From contig NZ_JAGGOT010000052.1 in the NCBI RefSeq assembly GCF_018614195.1, positions 1 to 64,000 on the forward strand: a DNA stretch of 64,000 bases, given 5' to 3'. The number at the start of each line of letters is the position of its first letter. The first letter of the stretch is position 1. Shown here one piece after another: positions 57,460 through 64,000 of the stretch. The position numbers and the translations under genes were made by a program. Source of the DNA: Streptomyces sp. ISL-43. GTDB taxonomy: Bacteria; Actinomycetota; Actinomycetes; Streptomycetales; Streptomycetaceae. Under the pieces are notes generated by a model. It worked only from the letters and a program-made list of their open reading frames with translations, was not told the DNA's origin and searched no databases.

Positions 57460-58687
57460 TGGGGGCGAGATCCGTTCCCGCGCCGCGGCGGCGCACGGCC
57501 ACCAGTCCGGGCCGGACGTCGCCCGCCTCCGCCTGGGCCGGTACGGGGGCCTCGTGCTCGGCGTGCCCCGAGCAGCCGCCGCACGCCGAGCCGCAGCCGG
57601 CCTGGTCCGCCGGATCGGAGGATCCGCAGACCGAGGCGCCGCCGCCCTGGGAGCCGCAGCCCCCGGTGGCCGCCCCGACCTCGGAGCGGTGCGCGGGGAG
57701 GGTCGACGTACCGGCGCCCTCCACCTCGAAACCGGCGTCCGCGATCATGTCGAGGTCGGCCTGTCCGGCCTGGCCCTCGCTGGTCAGGTAGTCGCCCAGG
57801 AAGATGGAGTTGACCAGGTGCAGGGCGAGGGGCTGCATGGTGCGCAGGTGCACCTCGCGGCCGCCCGCGAGGCGGACCTCGACGTCGGGGCAGACGAAGC
57901 GGACCATCGCGAGGATGCGCAGGGCGCGCTGCGGGGTGAGGTTCCACTCCTCGGCCAGCGGGGTGCCCTCGAAGGGGATCAGGAAGTTGACCGGCACCGA
58001 GTCGGGGTCCAGCTCGCGCAGCGAGTAGACGACGTCGACGAGGTCCTCGTCGCTCTCGCCCATGCCCGCGATCAGGCCGGAGCAGGCCGACAGGCCGGCG
58101 GCGTGCGCCTTCTGCACCGTGTCGACCCGGTCCGCGTAGGTGTGGGTCTTGGTGATCTGGCCGTACGTGGCCTCGGAGGTGTTGAGGTTGTGGTTGTAGG
58201 CGTCCGCGCCCGCGTCCTTGAGGCGCTCCGCCTGGCCGTCCGACAGCAGGCCGAGGCAGGCGCACACCTCGACGCCCTCGTTCTGCTCCTTGATGGCCTC
58301 GATGGTCTTGCCGACGCGGTCCACGTCCCGGTCCGTCGGACCGCGCCCGCTCGCCACCAGGCAGACCCGCTTCGCCCCGCCGGCGACGCCGGCGGCCGCG
58401 GCCTGGGAGGCCTCTTCGGGTTTCAGCCACGTGTACTTGAGGATCTCGGCCTTCGACCCCAGCCGCTGGGAGCAGTACGAGCAGTCCTCGGGACAGAGCC
58501 CCGATTTCAGGTTGACCAGGTAGTTCAGCTTGACCCGACGCCCGAACCACTGGCGGCGCACCTTGCCGGCCGCGGCCACCACGTCGAGCAGTTCGTCGTC
58601 AGAGGTCGCCAGCACGGCGAGTGCCTCTTCGCGGGTCGGCAGCTCGCGCCGCAGCCCCTTGTCCACGAGGGTGTTCAGCAGGTCCAT
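57452..58687 (-). CDS. bioB: Biotin synthase, with Cys-rich C-terminal extension
   Basis: The 411-residue radical-SAM enzyme inserts sulfur into dethiobiotin. It has the CxxxCxxC cluster motif in GLCPEDCSYCSQRLGS, plus YNHNLNTSE, NFLIPFEGTPLAEEW and RLAGGREV. Beyond the usual end (about residue 335, near IADAGFEV) it carries about 75 extra residues with Cys clusters (GGCGSQGGG, SVCGSS, GCGSACGGCSGHAEHEA). ATG 58687 is the family-like start. First gene of bioBAD, divergent from bioF. Confidence 0.95.
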   Translation of the reverse strand: MDLLNTLVDKGLRRELPTREEALAVLATSDDELLDVVAAAGKVRRQWFGRRVKLNYLVNLKSGLCPEDCSYCSQRLGSKAEILKYTWLKPEEASQAAAAGVAGGAKRVCLVASGRGPTDRDVDRVGKTIEAIKEQNEGVEVCACLGLLSDGQAERLKDAGADAYNHNLNTSEATYGQITKTHTYADRVDTVQKAHAAGLSACSGLIAGMGESDEDLVDVVYSLRELDPDSVPVNFLIPFEGTPLAEEWNLTPQRALRILAMVRFVCPDVEVRLAGGREVHLRTMQPLALHLVNSIFLGDYLTSEGQAGQADLDMIADAGFEVEGAGTSTLPAHRSEVGAATGGCGSQGGGASVCGSSDPADQAGCGSACGGCSGHAEHEAPVPAQAEAGDVRPGLVAVRRRGAGTDLAPNA

Positions 58688-58754
58688 GACGCCGATCCTG
58701 GACCACGTGACCACTCCCGGCCAAGGAGGGATCGAACAACATGGCCGGAACGGA

Positions 58755-58772
58755 GTGTGTGTATCGCCACAC
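58755..58772. promoter_or_regulatory. Inverted repeat in the bioB-bioF divergent region
   Basis: GTGTG-N8-CACAC sits in the 154-bp region between bioB and bioF. It could be the operator of a biotin regulator (BirA or BioQ type), but I cannot match it to a known consensus. Little else stands out in this region. Confidence 0.3.
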
Positions 58773-58841
58773 CTGGCACTCGAGTCACGGCGGCTAGGGT
58801 CGGGCAGGTCTGTGGACTGCCGACAAACGCGAGGACCGCCG

Positions 58842-60014
58842 ATGCCCCAGAACACCCCCGCCCCCGTGGACGTCTTCTCCTGGATCGACGACGCGGAGCG
58901 GGCCCGGGAACAGGCCGGACTCGTCCGGACGCTGCGTCCGCGCCCGGCCTCCTCGCCGCTCCTCGATCTCGCGAGCAACGACTACCTCGGGCTGTCCCGG
59001 CACCCCGAGACCGTCCGGGGTGCGCGGGAGGCGGCCGAGCGGTGGGGCGCCGGGGCCACCGGATCGCGTCTGGTCACCGGGACGACCGAGCTGCACGCGG
59101 AGCTGGAGCGCGAGCTGGCCGCCTTCTGCGGGTTCGAGGCCGCGCTCGTGCTCTCTTCCGGATACGCGGCCAACCTCGCCGCCGTCACCGCGCTCAGCGG
59201 CCGGGGCACGCTGGTCGTCTCCGACGCGGGCAACCACGCCTCGATCGTGGACGGCTGCCGGCTCTCGCGCGCCGAGACCGCCGTCGTTCCGCACTCCGAC
59301 CCCGACACGGCCGCGAAGACGCTCGCCGCCCACGAGGGCCGGGCGCTGCTGGTCACCGACTCGGTGTTCTCGGTCGACGGCGACGCCGCTCCGCTCGCCG
59401 GCTACGCCGAGGTCTGCCGGACCGCCGGCGCGGCCCTGCTCGTGGACGACGCGCACGGGCTCGGCGTCCTCGGCGAGGGCGGCCGGGGCGCGCTGCACGC
59501 CGCCGGGCTCGCGGGCGCGCCCGGGGTGGTCGCGACCATGACCCTCTCGAAGTCCCTGGGCAGCCAGGGCGGGGCCGTGCTCGGCCCGGCCAAGGTGATC
59601 CGGCACCTGGTCAACACGGCCCGGACCTTCATCTTCGACACCGGGCTCGCCCCGGCCGCGACGGGCGCGGCGCTGGCCGCCCTGCGCCTGCTCCAGCGGG
59701 AGCCGGAGCGCGCCGACCGGGCCCGCCAGGTGGCCGCCGACCTGTACGGGCGGCTCACCGCGTCCGGCCTGACCGCGGCCCGGCCGGACGCGGCCGTGGT
59801 GTCGGTACGGGCCCCGTCGGCTTCGGCGGCACTGCGCTGGGCCGCCGACTGCCGCGAGGCAGGTCTGTCCGTGGGGTGCTTCCGTCCGCCGTCGGTGCCG
59901 GACGGCATCTCCCGGCTGCGGCTGACCGCGCGGGCCGATCTCACGGGGGACGAGATCGGCCGTGCCGTGGAGACGATCCTGAGGACCGCTCCGGCCGGAG
60001 CCGCGGACCGCTAG
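58842..60014 (+). CDS. bioF: 8-amino-7-oxononanoate synthase
   Basis: The 390-residue PLP enzyme condenses alanine with pimeloyl thioester. Family motifs: LLDLASNDYLGLSRHPETV, GAGATGSRLVTGTTELH, NHASIVDGCRLS, VDDAHGLGVLGEGGRG and the PLP Lys in TLSKSLGSQGGAVLG. It starts at ATG 58842, divergent from bioBAD, completing KAPA-to-biotin synthesis in one locus; no bioC, bioH or bioW is seen here. Confidence 0.95.
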   Translation: MPQNTPAPVDVFSWIDDAERAREQAGLVRTLRPRPASSPLLDLASNDYLGLSRHPETVRGAREAAERWGAGATGSRLVTGTTELHAELERELAAFCGFEAALVLSSGYAANLAAVTALSGRGTLVVSDAGNHASIVDGCRLSRAETAVVPHSDPDTAAKTLAAHEGRALLVTDSVFSVDGDAAPLAGYAEVCRTAGAALLVDDAHGLGVLGEGGRGALHAAGLAGAPGVVATMTLSKSLGSQGGAVLGPAKVIRHLVNTARTFIFDTGLAPAATGAALAALRLLQREPERADRARQVAADLYGRLTASGLTAARPDAAVVSVRAPSASAALRWAADCREAGLSVGCFRPPSVPDGISRLRLTARADLTGDEIGRAVETILRTAPAGAADR

Positions 60015-60028
60015 TGCCACGGACCGCT

Positions 60029-60065
60029 GGACGGAGCCACGGGCGCGGGTGCGCCCGTACCGTCC
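60029..60065. terminator. Bidirectional terminator hairpin
   Basis: ACGGGCGC (60039-60046) pairs perfectly with GCGCCCGT (60051-60058), with outer GGACGG/CCGTCC pairing, between bioF and the convergent DUF397 gene. Confidence 0.7.
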
Positions 60066-60077
60066 GTCCCCGGGTGC

Positions 60078-60299
60078 CTAGGCGCCCACGTCCGCTCGCA
60101 CGCAGACGAGGAAGCCTTCCCAGGCCGGCCCGGTGACGAGCACGGCCGGGCCGTCCGTCCGTTTGGAATCGCGGACGGCCAGCAGGCCGCCGCCGAGGAC
60201 GGCCGTTTCGACGCAGTTGTTCATTCCGGTACTGCGGCTGCTCCGCAGCCATCGCGCGCTGTTCAGAAGTCCGCCGGTGGATAAGGGGGTTGCGGACAC
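60078..60299 (-). CDS. DUF397 domain-containing protein
   Basis: The 73-residue protein is a full DUF397 unit (ARWLRSSRSTGMNNCVETAV, LLAVRDSKRTDGPAVLVTGP, AWEGFLVCVR). DUF397 genes accompany XRE-DUF5753 genes throughout Streptomyces (BldB-related/Abaa-like). It follows the XRE gene by 12 bp and starts at GTG 60299. Confidence 0.92.
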   Translation of the reverse strand: MSATPLSTGGLLNSARWLRSSRSTGMNNCVETAVLGGGLLAVRDSKRTDGPAVLVTGPAWEGFLVCVRADVGA

Positions 60300-60311
60300 G
60301 GGGGTGCCTCC

Positions 60312-61196
60312 TTACGCGTCGTCAGCGAGGGCGCTGATCAGATCCGACGAGTCGCGGGGCGGGAGGGCGTGCGCCTGGATCGTGCGGAACGCGGCGCTGT
60401 ACGCCTCTAGGTCTTCCTTCCGCTCCAGATAGAGGCTACTCGTCAAATGGTCGAGTACCACCACATCCAGATCGGCGATGTTCGGAAATGAGAAAATAAC
60501 GAACGGTCCGGTCAGGCCGAGATGTCCTCCCACGCTGAACGGCAATACCTGCAAACGCACTTGGGGCAGCCGGGACGCCTCCACGAGATACCGCAGCTGC
60601 TGCGCCATCACCCCCGGCCCGCCGATCTTCCGCCGCAGCACCGCCTCGTCCAGCACGGCGCTCAGCTCCAGCGGCGGATCCGCCCGCAGTACGCACTGAC
60701 GCGCCAGCCGTACGTCGACCAGCGCGTCGACCTTCGGCTCCGGCAGCCCGCCCAGCGCGGCCCGGGTCACCGCGCGTGCGTACTCCGGAGTCTGCAACAG
60801 CCCGGGCACCACGGAGAGTTCGACCGTGCGGGCGGAGCGCGCTCCGGCCTCCAGGCTGATGAAGTCCCGGTACTCCTGCGGCAACAGGCCCCGGTAGTCG
60901 TGCCACCATTCGCGGCCGCGTCCGGTCTCGGCTCCCGGGGCGGGGCCGGCCGCCGAGACCGAGAGGGCTTCCAGCAGAGCGCGCTGCTGTGGACGCACGA
61001 CGTCCCCGTAGGCGTCGAGCAGCAGCCGGATGTCCTCCACCTTGACGCCGCTGCGCCCCGTCTCGATGCGGCTGATCTTCGACTGGTGCCATCCCACGAG
61101 CCGGGCCGCCTCACCGCTGGTGAGTCCGGACCGGTCGCGAAGGGCACGCAGTTCCTCGCCGAGCTTGCGTCGGCGCACCGCGGGACCCTGCTGCAC
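60312..61196 (-). CDS. XRE family regulator with DUF5753 domain
   Basis: The 294-residue protein has an XRE HTH (SGLTSGEAARLVGWHQSKIS, RIETGRSGVKVEDIRLLL) and a DUF5753 domain (ISLEAGARSARTVELSVVPG, LLQTPEYARAVTRAALG, VLPFSVGGHLGLTGPFVIFS). GTG 61196 follows GGAGG; an upstream ATG at 61268 would add 24 Cys/Trp-containing residues. Operon with DUF397 and divergent from the HATPase gene. Confidence 0.9.
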   Translation of the reverse strand: MQQGPAVRRRKLGEELRALRDRSGLTSGEAARLVGWHQSKISRIETGRSGVKVEDIRLLLDAYGDVVRPQQRALLEALSVSAAGPAPGAETGRGREWWHDYRGLLPQEYRDFISLEAGARSARTVELSVVPGLLQTPEYARAVTRAALGGLPEPKVDALVDVRLARQCVLRADPPLELSAVLDEAVLRRKIGGPGVMAQQLRYLVEASRLPQVRLQVLPFSVGGHLGLTGPFVIFSFPNIADLDVVVLDHLTSSLYLERKEDLEAYSAAFRTIQAHALPPRDSSDLISALADDA

Positions 61197-61285
61197 ACCC
61201 GCCTCCTTCCACCGGCACAGCTCGCACCAGTCTGCCGTCCAAATACGCTCTTCCGTAGCAGAGTTCACTGCATCGAGCGACAGAT

Positions 61286-61295
61286 ATATGCATAT
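61286..61295. promoter_or_regulatory. A/T-rich palindrome in XRE/HATPase control region
   Basis: ATATGCATAT is a perfect palindrome within an unusually A/T-rich patch (CAGATATATGCATATCTT) between the XRE gene and the HATPase gene, likely containing the promoter and XRE operator. Confidence 0.5.
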
Positions 61296-61392
61296 CTTGG
61301 GGGATCGGCAGAAACGACGGGACTATGGGTGGCACTCTGGCGTCCAGCACAGATCCGGGGCGATTCGCCCCGGTGGGAAAGGGACCGTCGCC

Positions 61393-61848
61393 ATGGCAGA
61401 TCACCAGGAAGCATCCGTCACTCTGCCGAGCGATCCCGCCTCGGTCGCGACCGCCCGGCGATACGTCGCGCAGGTGCTGGACGGGTGGGGACTGACCGAG
61501 GGGACCGATGCAGCCGACAGCGTCCGGCTGATCGTCTCGGAGCTCGCCACCAACGCCGTGCAGCACACTTTCGGCCAGTCGCCCGCCTTCACCGTGGACA
61601 TCCGCCTGGAGCGTGAGGAGTGGCTCCGCATCGGGGTCACCGACAGCCACCCGCGCTGGCCCAAGCGGCTCCCGGCCGCCGTCCAGCAGGACAACGGCCG
61701 GGGGATGGTCATCATCCGCTGGCTCACGGCGGAAGCGGGCGGCCGGCTCTCGGTCAGTCCGACCGAGGACGGCGGCAAGACCGTGTGGGTCGCCCTGCCC
61801 TGGGCCGTCGGAGCCGGAACGCCGGCGAAGAGCGCCACCGGCTGCTGA
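61393..61848 (+). CDS. ATP-binding protein (anti-sigma-factor-like HATPase)
   Basis: The 151-residue protein is a GHKL ATPase of the RsbW/SpoIIAB-like type common in Streptomyces: VRLIVSELATNAVQHTF (N box), IGVTDSHPRWPKRLPA (G1-type Asp), NGRGMVIIRWLTAEAGGR (G box). It may act as a serine kinase on an anti-anti-sigma factor. ATG 61393; divergent from the XRE/DUF397 operon. Confidence 0.88.
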   Translation: MADHQEASVTLPSDPASVATARRYVAQVLDGWGLTEGTDAADSVRLIVSELATNAVQHTFGQSPAFTVDIRLEREEWLRIGVTDSHPRWPKRLPAAVQQDNGRGMVIIRWLTAEAGGRLSVSPTEDGGKTVWVALPWAVGAGTPAKSATGC

Positions 61849-61878
61849 ACCGGGCCCCGGCCTGCCGGGGCGCGGACC

Positions 61879-62271
61879 TCAAGCGGGGTTGCGTTCCTCC
61901 GCGCTGCGCTCGATGCACAGCTCGTTGCCCTCCGGGTCGGCGAGGACCACCCAGCCCAGGACGCCGTCCTCCGAGCGCCGGTCGTCCACGATCTTCGCGC
62001 CGAGTCCTACCAGGCGCTCGACGGTCTCGTCCCGCGTGCCGGTGGGCGGCTGGATGTCCAAGTGGACCCGGTTCTTGACGGTCTTGGCGTCCGGCACGCG
62101 GATGAACAGCAGTCCGGGCACACCGGGCTGCCCCGGCTCGAGCAGGATCTCGTCGTCACCTTCGACGTCGTCGGGGTGGATCGGGAAGCCGGTGACCGCA
62201 GACCAGAACTCGGCGATCTTGTACGGGTCGTGGGCGTCGAAGGTGATGTGTCGGACGGGGTTGACGAACAT
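61879..62271 (-). CDS. VOC family (glyoxalase-like) protein
   Basis: The 130-residue protein is a single vicinal-oxygen-chelate module of the Glyoxalase_6 type: VRHITFDAHDPYKIAEFWSA, GLLFIRVPDAKTVKNRVHLD, LADPEGNELCIERS. The substrate is unknown. ATG 62271 is used. Confidence 0.88.
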   Translation of the reverse strand: MFVNPVRHITFDAHDPYKIAEFWSAVTGFPIHPDDVEGDDEILLEPGQPGVPGLLFIRVPDAKTVKNRVHLDIQPPTGTRDETVERLVGLGAKIVDDRRSEDGVLGWVVLADPEGNELCIERSAEERNPA

Positions 62272-62587
62272 ATGACTCCTCGCTGGGTGTTCTGTGAGTC
62301 CATGCGTATACGGAAGCAGGCCTGGCGGGCAACCGAGTTGAACCGGGTACCTGCTCGAAACGTGGGTTAACCCAACGGAAAAACACGGCACTTAGCGTGG
62401 CGGCCACGTTCGACCATCAATGATCACCCATGACCCGGCAAAGCTGCGGTGGTCGGGACGGAAAGCCTTTCTCTGCGTTGGGGCAAGACACGCTTGGCTC
62501 GGATATGCGCAGGTCAACACAGCGTTGACGACCCGTAGGGTCGGCTCGGCCCGATGCCGGTCATGTCCTGGAAGCTTGGTGATTCGA

Positions 62588-62890
62588 GTGCAACTGACCC
62601 CCCACGAGCAGGAGAGACTGCTCATCCACGTGGCCGCCGACGTGGCCGAGAAGCGCAAGGCGCGCGGCGTCCTCCTCAACCACCCCGAGGCGATCGCCCT
62701 GATCACCGCGCACATCCTCGAAGGCGCCCGCGACGGGCGGACCGTGTCCCAACTGATGTCCTCCGGGCGGACCGTGCTCACCCGCGCCGAGGTCATGGAG
62801 GGGATACCCGAGATGATCCACGACGTCCAGGTCGAGGCGACCTTCCCGGACGGCACCAAGCTCGTCACCGTCCACGACCCGATCGTCTGA
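62588..62890 (+). CDS. ureA: Urease subunit gamma
   Basis: The 100-residue protein matches UreA along its length: LTPHEQERLLIHVAADVAEK, LNHPEAIALITAHILEGARD, MEGIPEMIHDVQVEATFPDG, VTVHDPI. It is part of the nickel enzyme that hydrolyses urea. Start GTG 62588; first of ureABC. Confidence 0.96.
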   Translation: MQLTPHEQERLLIHVAADVAEKRKARGVLLNHPEAIALITAHILEGARDGRTVSQLMSSGRTVLTRAEVMEGIPEMIHDVQVEATFPDGTKLVTVHDPIV

Positions 62891-62904
62891 GAGTGGGTAT
62901 CCGC

Positions 62905-63216
62905 ATGATCCCCGGCGAAATCGCCTACGGGGACGGGCCGGTGCGCCTCAACGCAGGCCGGACCGTCACCCGTCTCACCGTGCTCAACGCCGCCGACCGG
63001 CCCGTCCAGGTCGGCTCGCACTACCACTTCGCGGAAGCCAACCCCGGCCTCGACTTCGACCGGGCCGCCGCCCACGGGCTGCGGCTCGACATCGCCGCCG
63101 GCACCGCGGTCCGCTTCGAGCCGGGCATCCCGGTCGCCGTGGACCTCGTACCGCTGGGCGGGCTGCGCGTCGTGCCCGGCCTGCGCGGACAGACCGGGGG
63201 ACCGCTCGATGGCTGA
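62905..63216 (+). CDS. ureB: Urease subunit beta
   Basis: The 103-residue protein matches UreB: MIPGEIAYGDGPVRLNAGR, VQVGSHYHFAEANPGLDFDR, AGTAVRFEPG and LVPLGGLRVVPGLRGQ. It starts 14 bp after ureA and overlaps ureC by 8 bp. Confidence 0.96.
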   Translation: MIPGEIAYGDGPVRLNAGRTVTRLTVLNAADRPVQVGSHYHFAEANPGLDFDRAAAHGLRLDIAAGTAVRFEPGIPVAVDLVPLGGLRVVPGLRGQTGGPLDG

Positions 63217-64000
63217 GATATCGCGCCGGGTGTACGCCGACCTCTTCGGGCCCACCACCGGTGACCGCATCCGCCTCGCCGACACCGACCTCTTCGTGGA
63301 GATCGAGCGGGACCTCGCCGGCGGCCCAGGCCTGGCCGGGGACGAGGCGGTCTTCGGCGGCGGCAAGGTCATCCGCGAATCCATGGGCCAGGCCCGCACC
63401 ACCCGGGCCGAGGGTGCCGCCGACACGGTCGTCACCGGCGTCGTGATCCTCGACCACTGGGGCATCGTCAAGGCCGACCTCGGCATCCGCGACGGCCGGA
63501 TCTGCGGCATCGGCAAGGCAGGCAACCCGGACACCATGGACGGGGTGGATCCGGCACTCGTCATAGGCCCCGAGACCGAGATCATCGCGGGCAACGGGAA
63601 GATCGTCACCGCCGGCGCCATCGACGCCCACGTGCACTTCATCTCGCCGACGATCATCGACGAGGCCCTGGCCTGCGGCACCACCACCCTCGTCGGCGGC
63701 GGCACCGGGCCCGCCGAGGGCACCAAGGCCACCACCGTCACCCCCGGACCCTGGCATCTGGCCCGCATGTTCGCCGCGCTGGAGGCGCACCCCGTCAACA
63801 TCGGCCTGCTCGGCAAGGGCAACACCATGTCCCGCGAGGGCATGTACTCCCAACTGCGCGGCGGAGCACTCGGCTTCAAGCTGCACGAGGACTGGGGAAC
63901 CACCCCCGCCGTCATCGACGCGTGCCTCACCGTCTGCGAGGAGACCGGCGCCCAGGCCGCCATCCACACCGACACCCTCAACGAGGCCGGGTTCGTCGCC
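63209..64000 (+). CDS. ureC: Urease subunit alpha (partial, runs off window)
   Basis: The first 264 residues of UreC: YADLFGPTTGDRIRLADTDL, GGGKVIRESMGQ, the nickel-binding His pair in IDAHVHFISP, GGGTGPAEGTKATTVTPGPW and the carbamylated Lys in GALGFKLHEDWG. The His320-type active-site flap lies beyond the window end. ATG 63209 lies inside the end of ureB. Confidence 0.96.
   Translation, partial: MAEISRRVYADLFGPTTGDRIRLADTDLFVEIERDLAGGPGLAGDEAVFGGGKVIRESMGQARTTRAEGAADTVVTGVVILDHWGIVKADLGIRDGRICGIGKAGNPDTMDGVDPALVIGPETEIIAGNGKIVTAGAIDAHVHFISPTIIDEALACGTTTLVGGGTGPAEGTKATTVTPGPWHLARMFAALEAHPVNIGLLGKGNTMSREGMYSQLRGGALGFKLHEDWGTTPAVIDACLTVCEETGAQAAIHTDTLNEAGFVA

Overview
The window is about 70% or more G+C, with frequent GTG starts and short overlapping operons. 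Its family content is typical of Streptomyces: XRE regulators with a DUF5753 C-terminus paired with DUF397, DUF6879 and DUF6907 proteins, mycothiol-linked enzymes, and neighbouring biotin and urease clusters. It is chromosomal DNA of a Streptomyces or close relative. The purB, CorC/HlyC-type, bioDAB/bioF and ureABC order resembles the S. coelicolor core region as I remember it. No rRNA, tRNA or CRISPR array was seen.

1-13.5 kb: a solo IS630-type end at the left edge; a divergent HxlR-peroxiredoxin fusion and MFS exporter; a mycothiol-maleylpyruvate-isomerase-like gene; an intact IS630-family element (3334-4588) that truncates a lipoprotein gene; a frameshifted Cys-rich gene; an orphan VapB-like antitoxin; a Tat-lipoprotein GH3 glycosidase; DedA; two left-handed-beta-helix proteins; GNAT; a DMT transporter divergent from an XRE-cupin regulator; and a CoA-binding protein. 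13.5-22.3 kb: YigZ/IMPACT, sbcD-sbcC, a DUF885 hydrolase, an Lrp/AsnC fragment and an ACT-GNAT membrane protein.

22.4-25.9 kb: a phoD-like alkaline phosphatase gene appears split. Its Tat-signal N-terminus (25472-25882) and its C-terminus (about 22473-22698) lie in the same orientation. Between them are about 2.8 kb of foreign DNA holding decayed phage-like ORFs, an HNH endonuclease and a Uma2-family protein. 26-36.8 kb is ordinary chromosome: a hydrolase, a GntR regulator followed by a 12-copy octamer array, a ROK regulator, a two-component system divergent from an ABC exporter, a HAD hydrolase, a mismatch DNA glycosylase and purB.

36.86-51.31 kb: a 14.45-kb integrated mobile element. Both ends carry the 8-bp core CTGATCAG. 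Joining the outer halves restores a 14-bp palindrome (predicted attB) and joining the inner halves gives a 12-bp palindrome (predicted attP). TGTGAGA arm-like repeats lie just inside each end. Contents: tyrosine integrase, XRE repressor, divergent excisionase-like gene, DUF6907 genes, a prim-pol/AAA ATPase, a cluster of nine GTGAGG repeats just after it (candidate origin), small genes, one lone tail tape-measure gene, a DUF6879/XRE-DUF5753 regulatory operon and a ribbon-helix-helix operon. There is no FtsK-like transfer gene, terminase, portal or capsid gene. That fits neither a normal actinobacterial ICE nor a full prophage. A phage satellite carrying its own tape-measure protein is the most interesting hypothesis; a deleted prophage is the main alternative.

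51.4-64 kb: SGNH hydrolase, two CNNM/CBS CorC-like membrane proteins, GNAT, bioD-bioA-bioB divergent from bioF, a DUF397/XRE-DUF5753/HATPase regulatory set, a VOC protein and ureA-ureB-ureC (ureC runs off the window).
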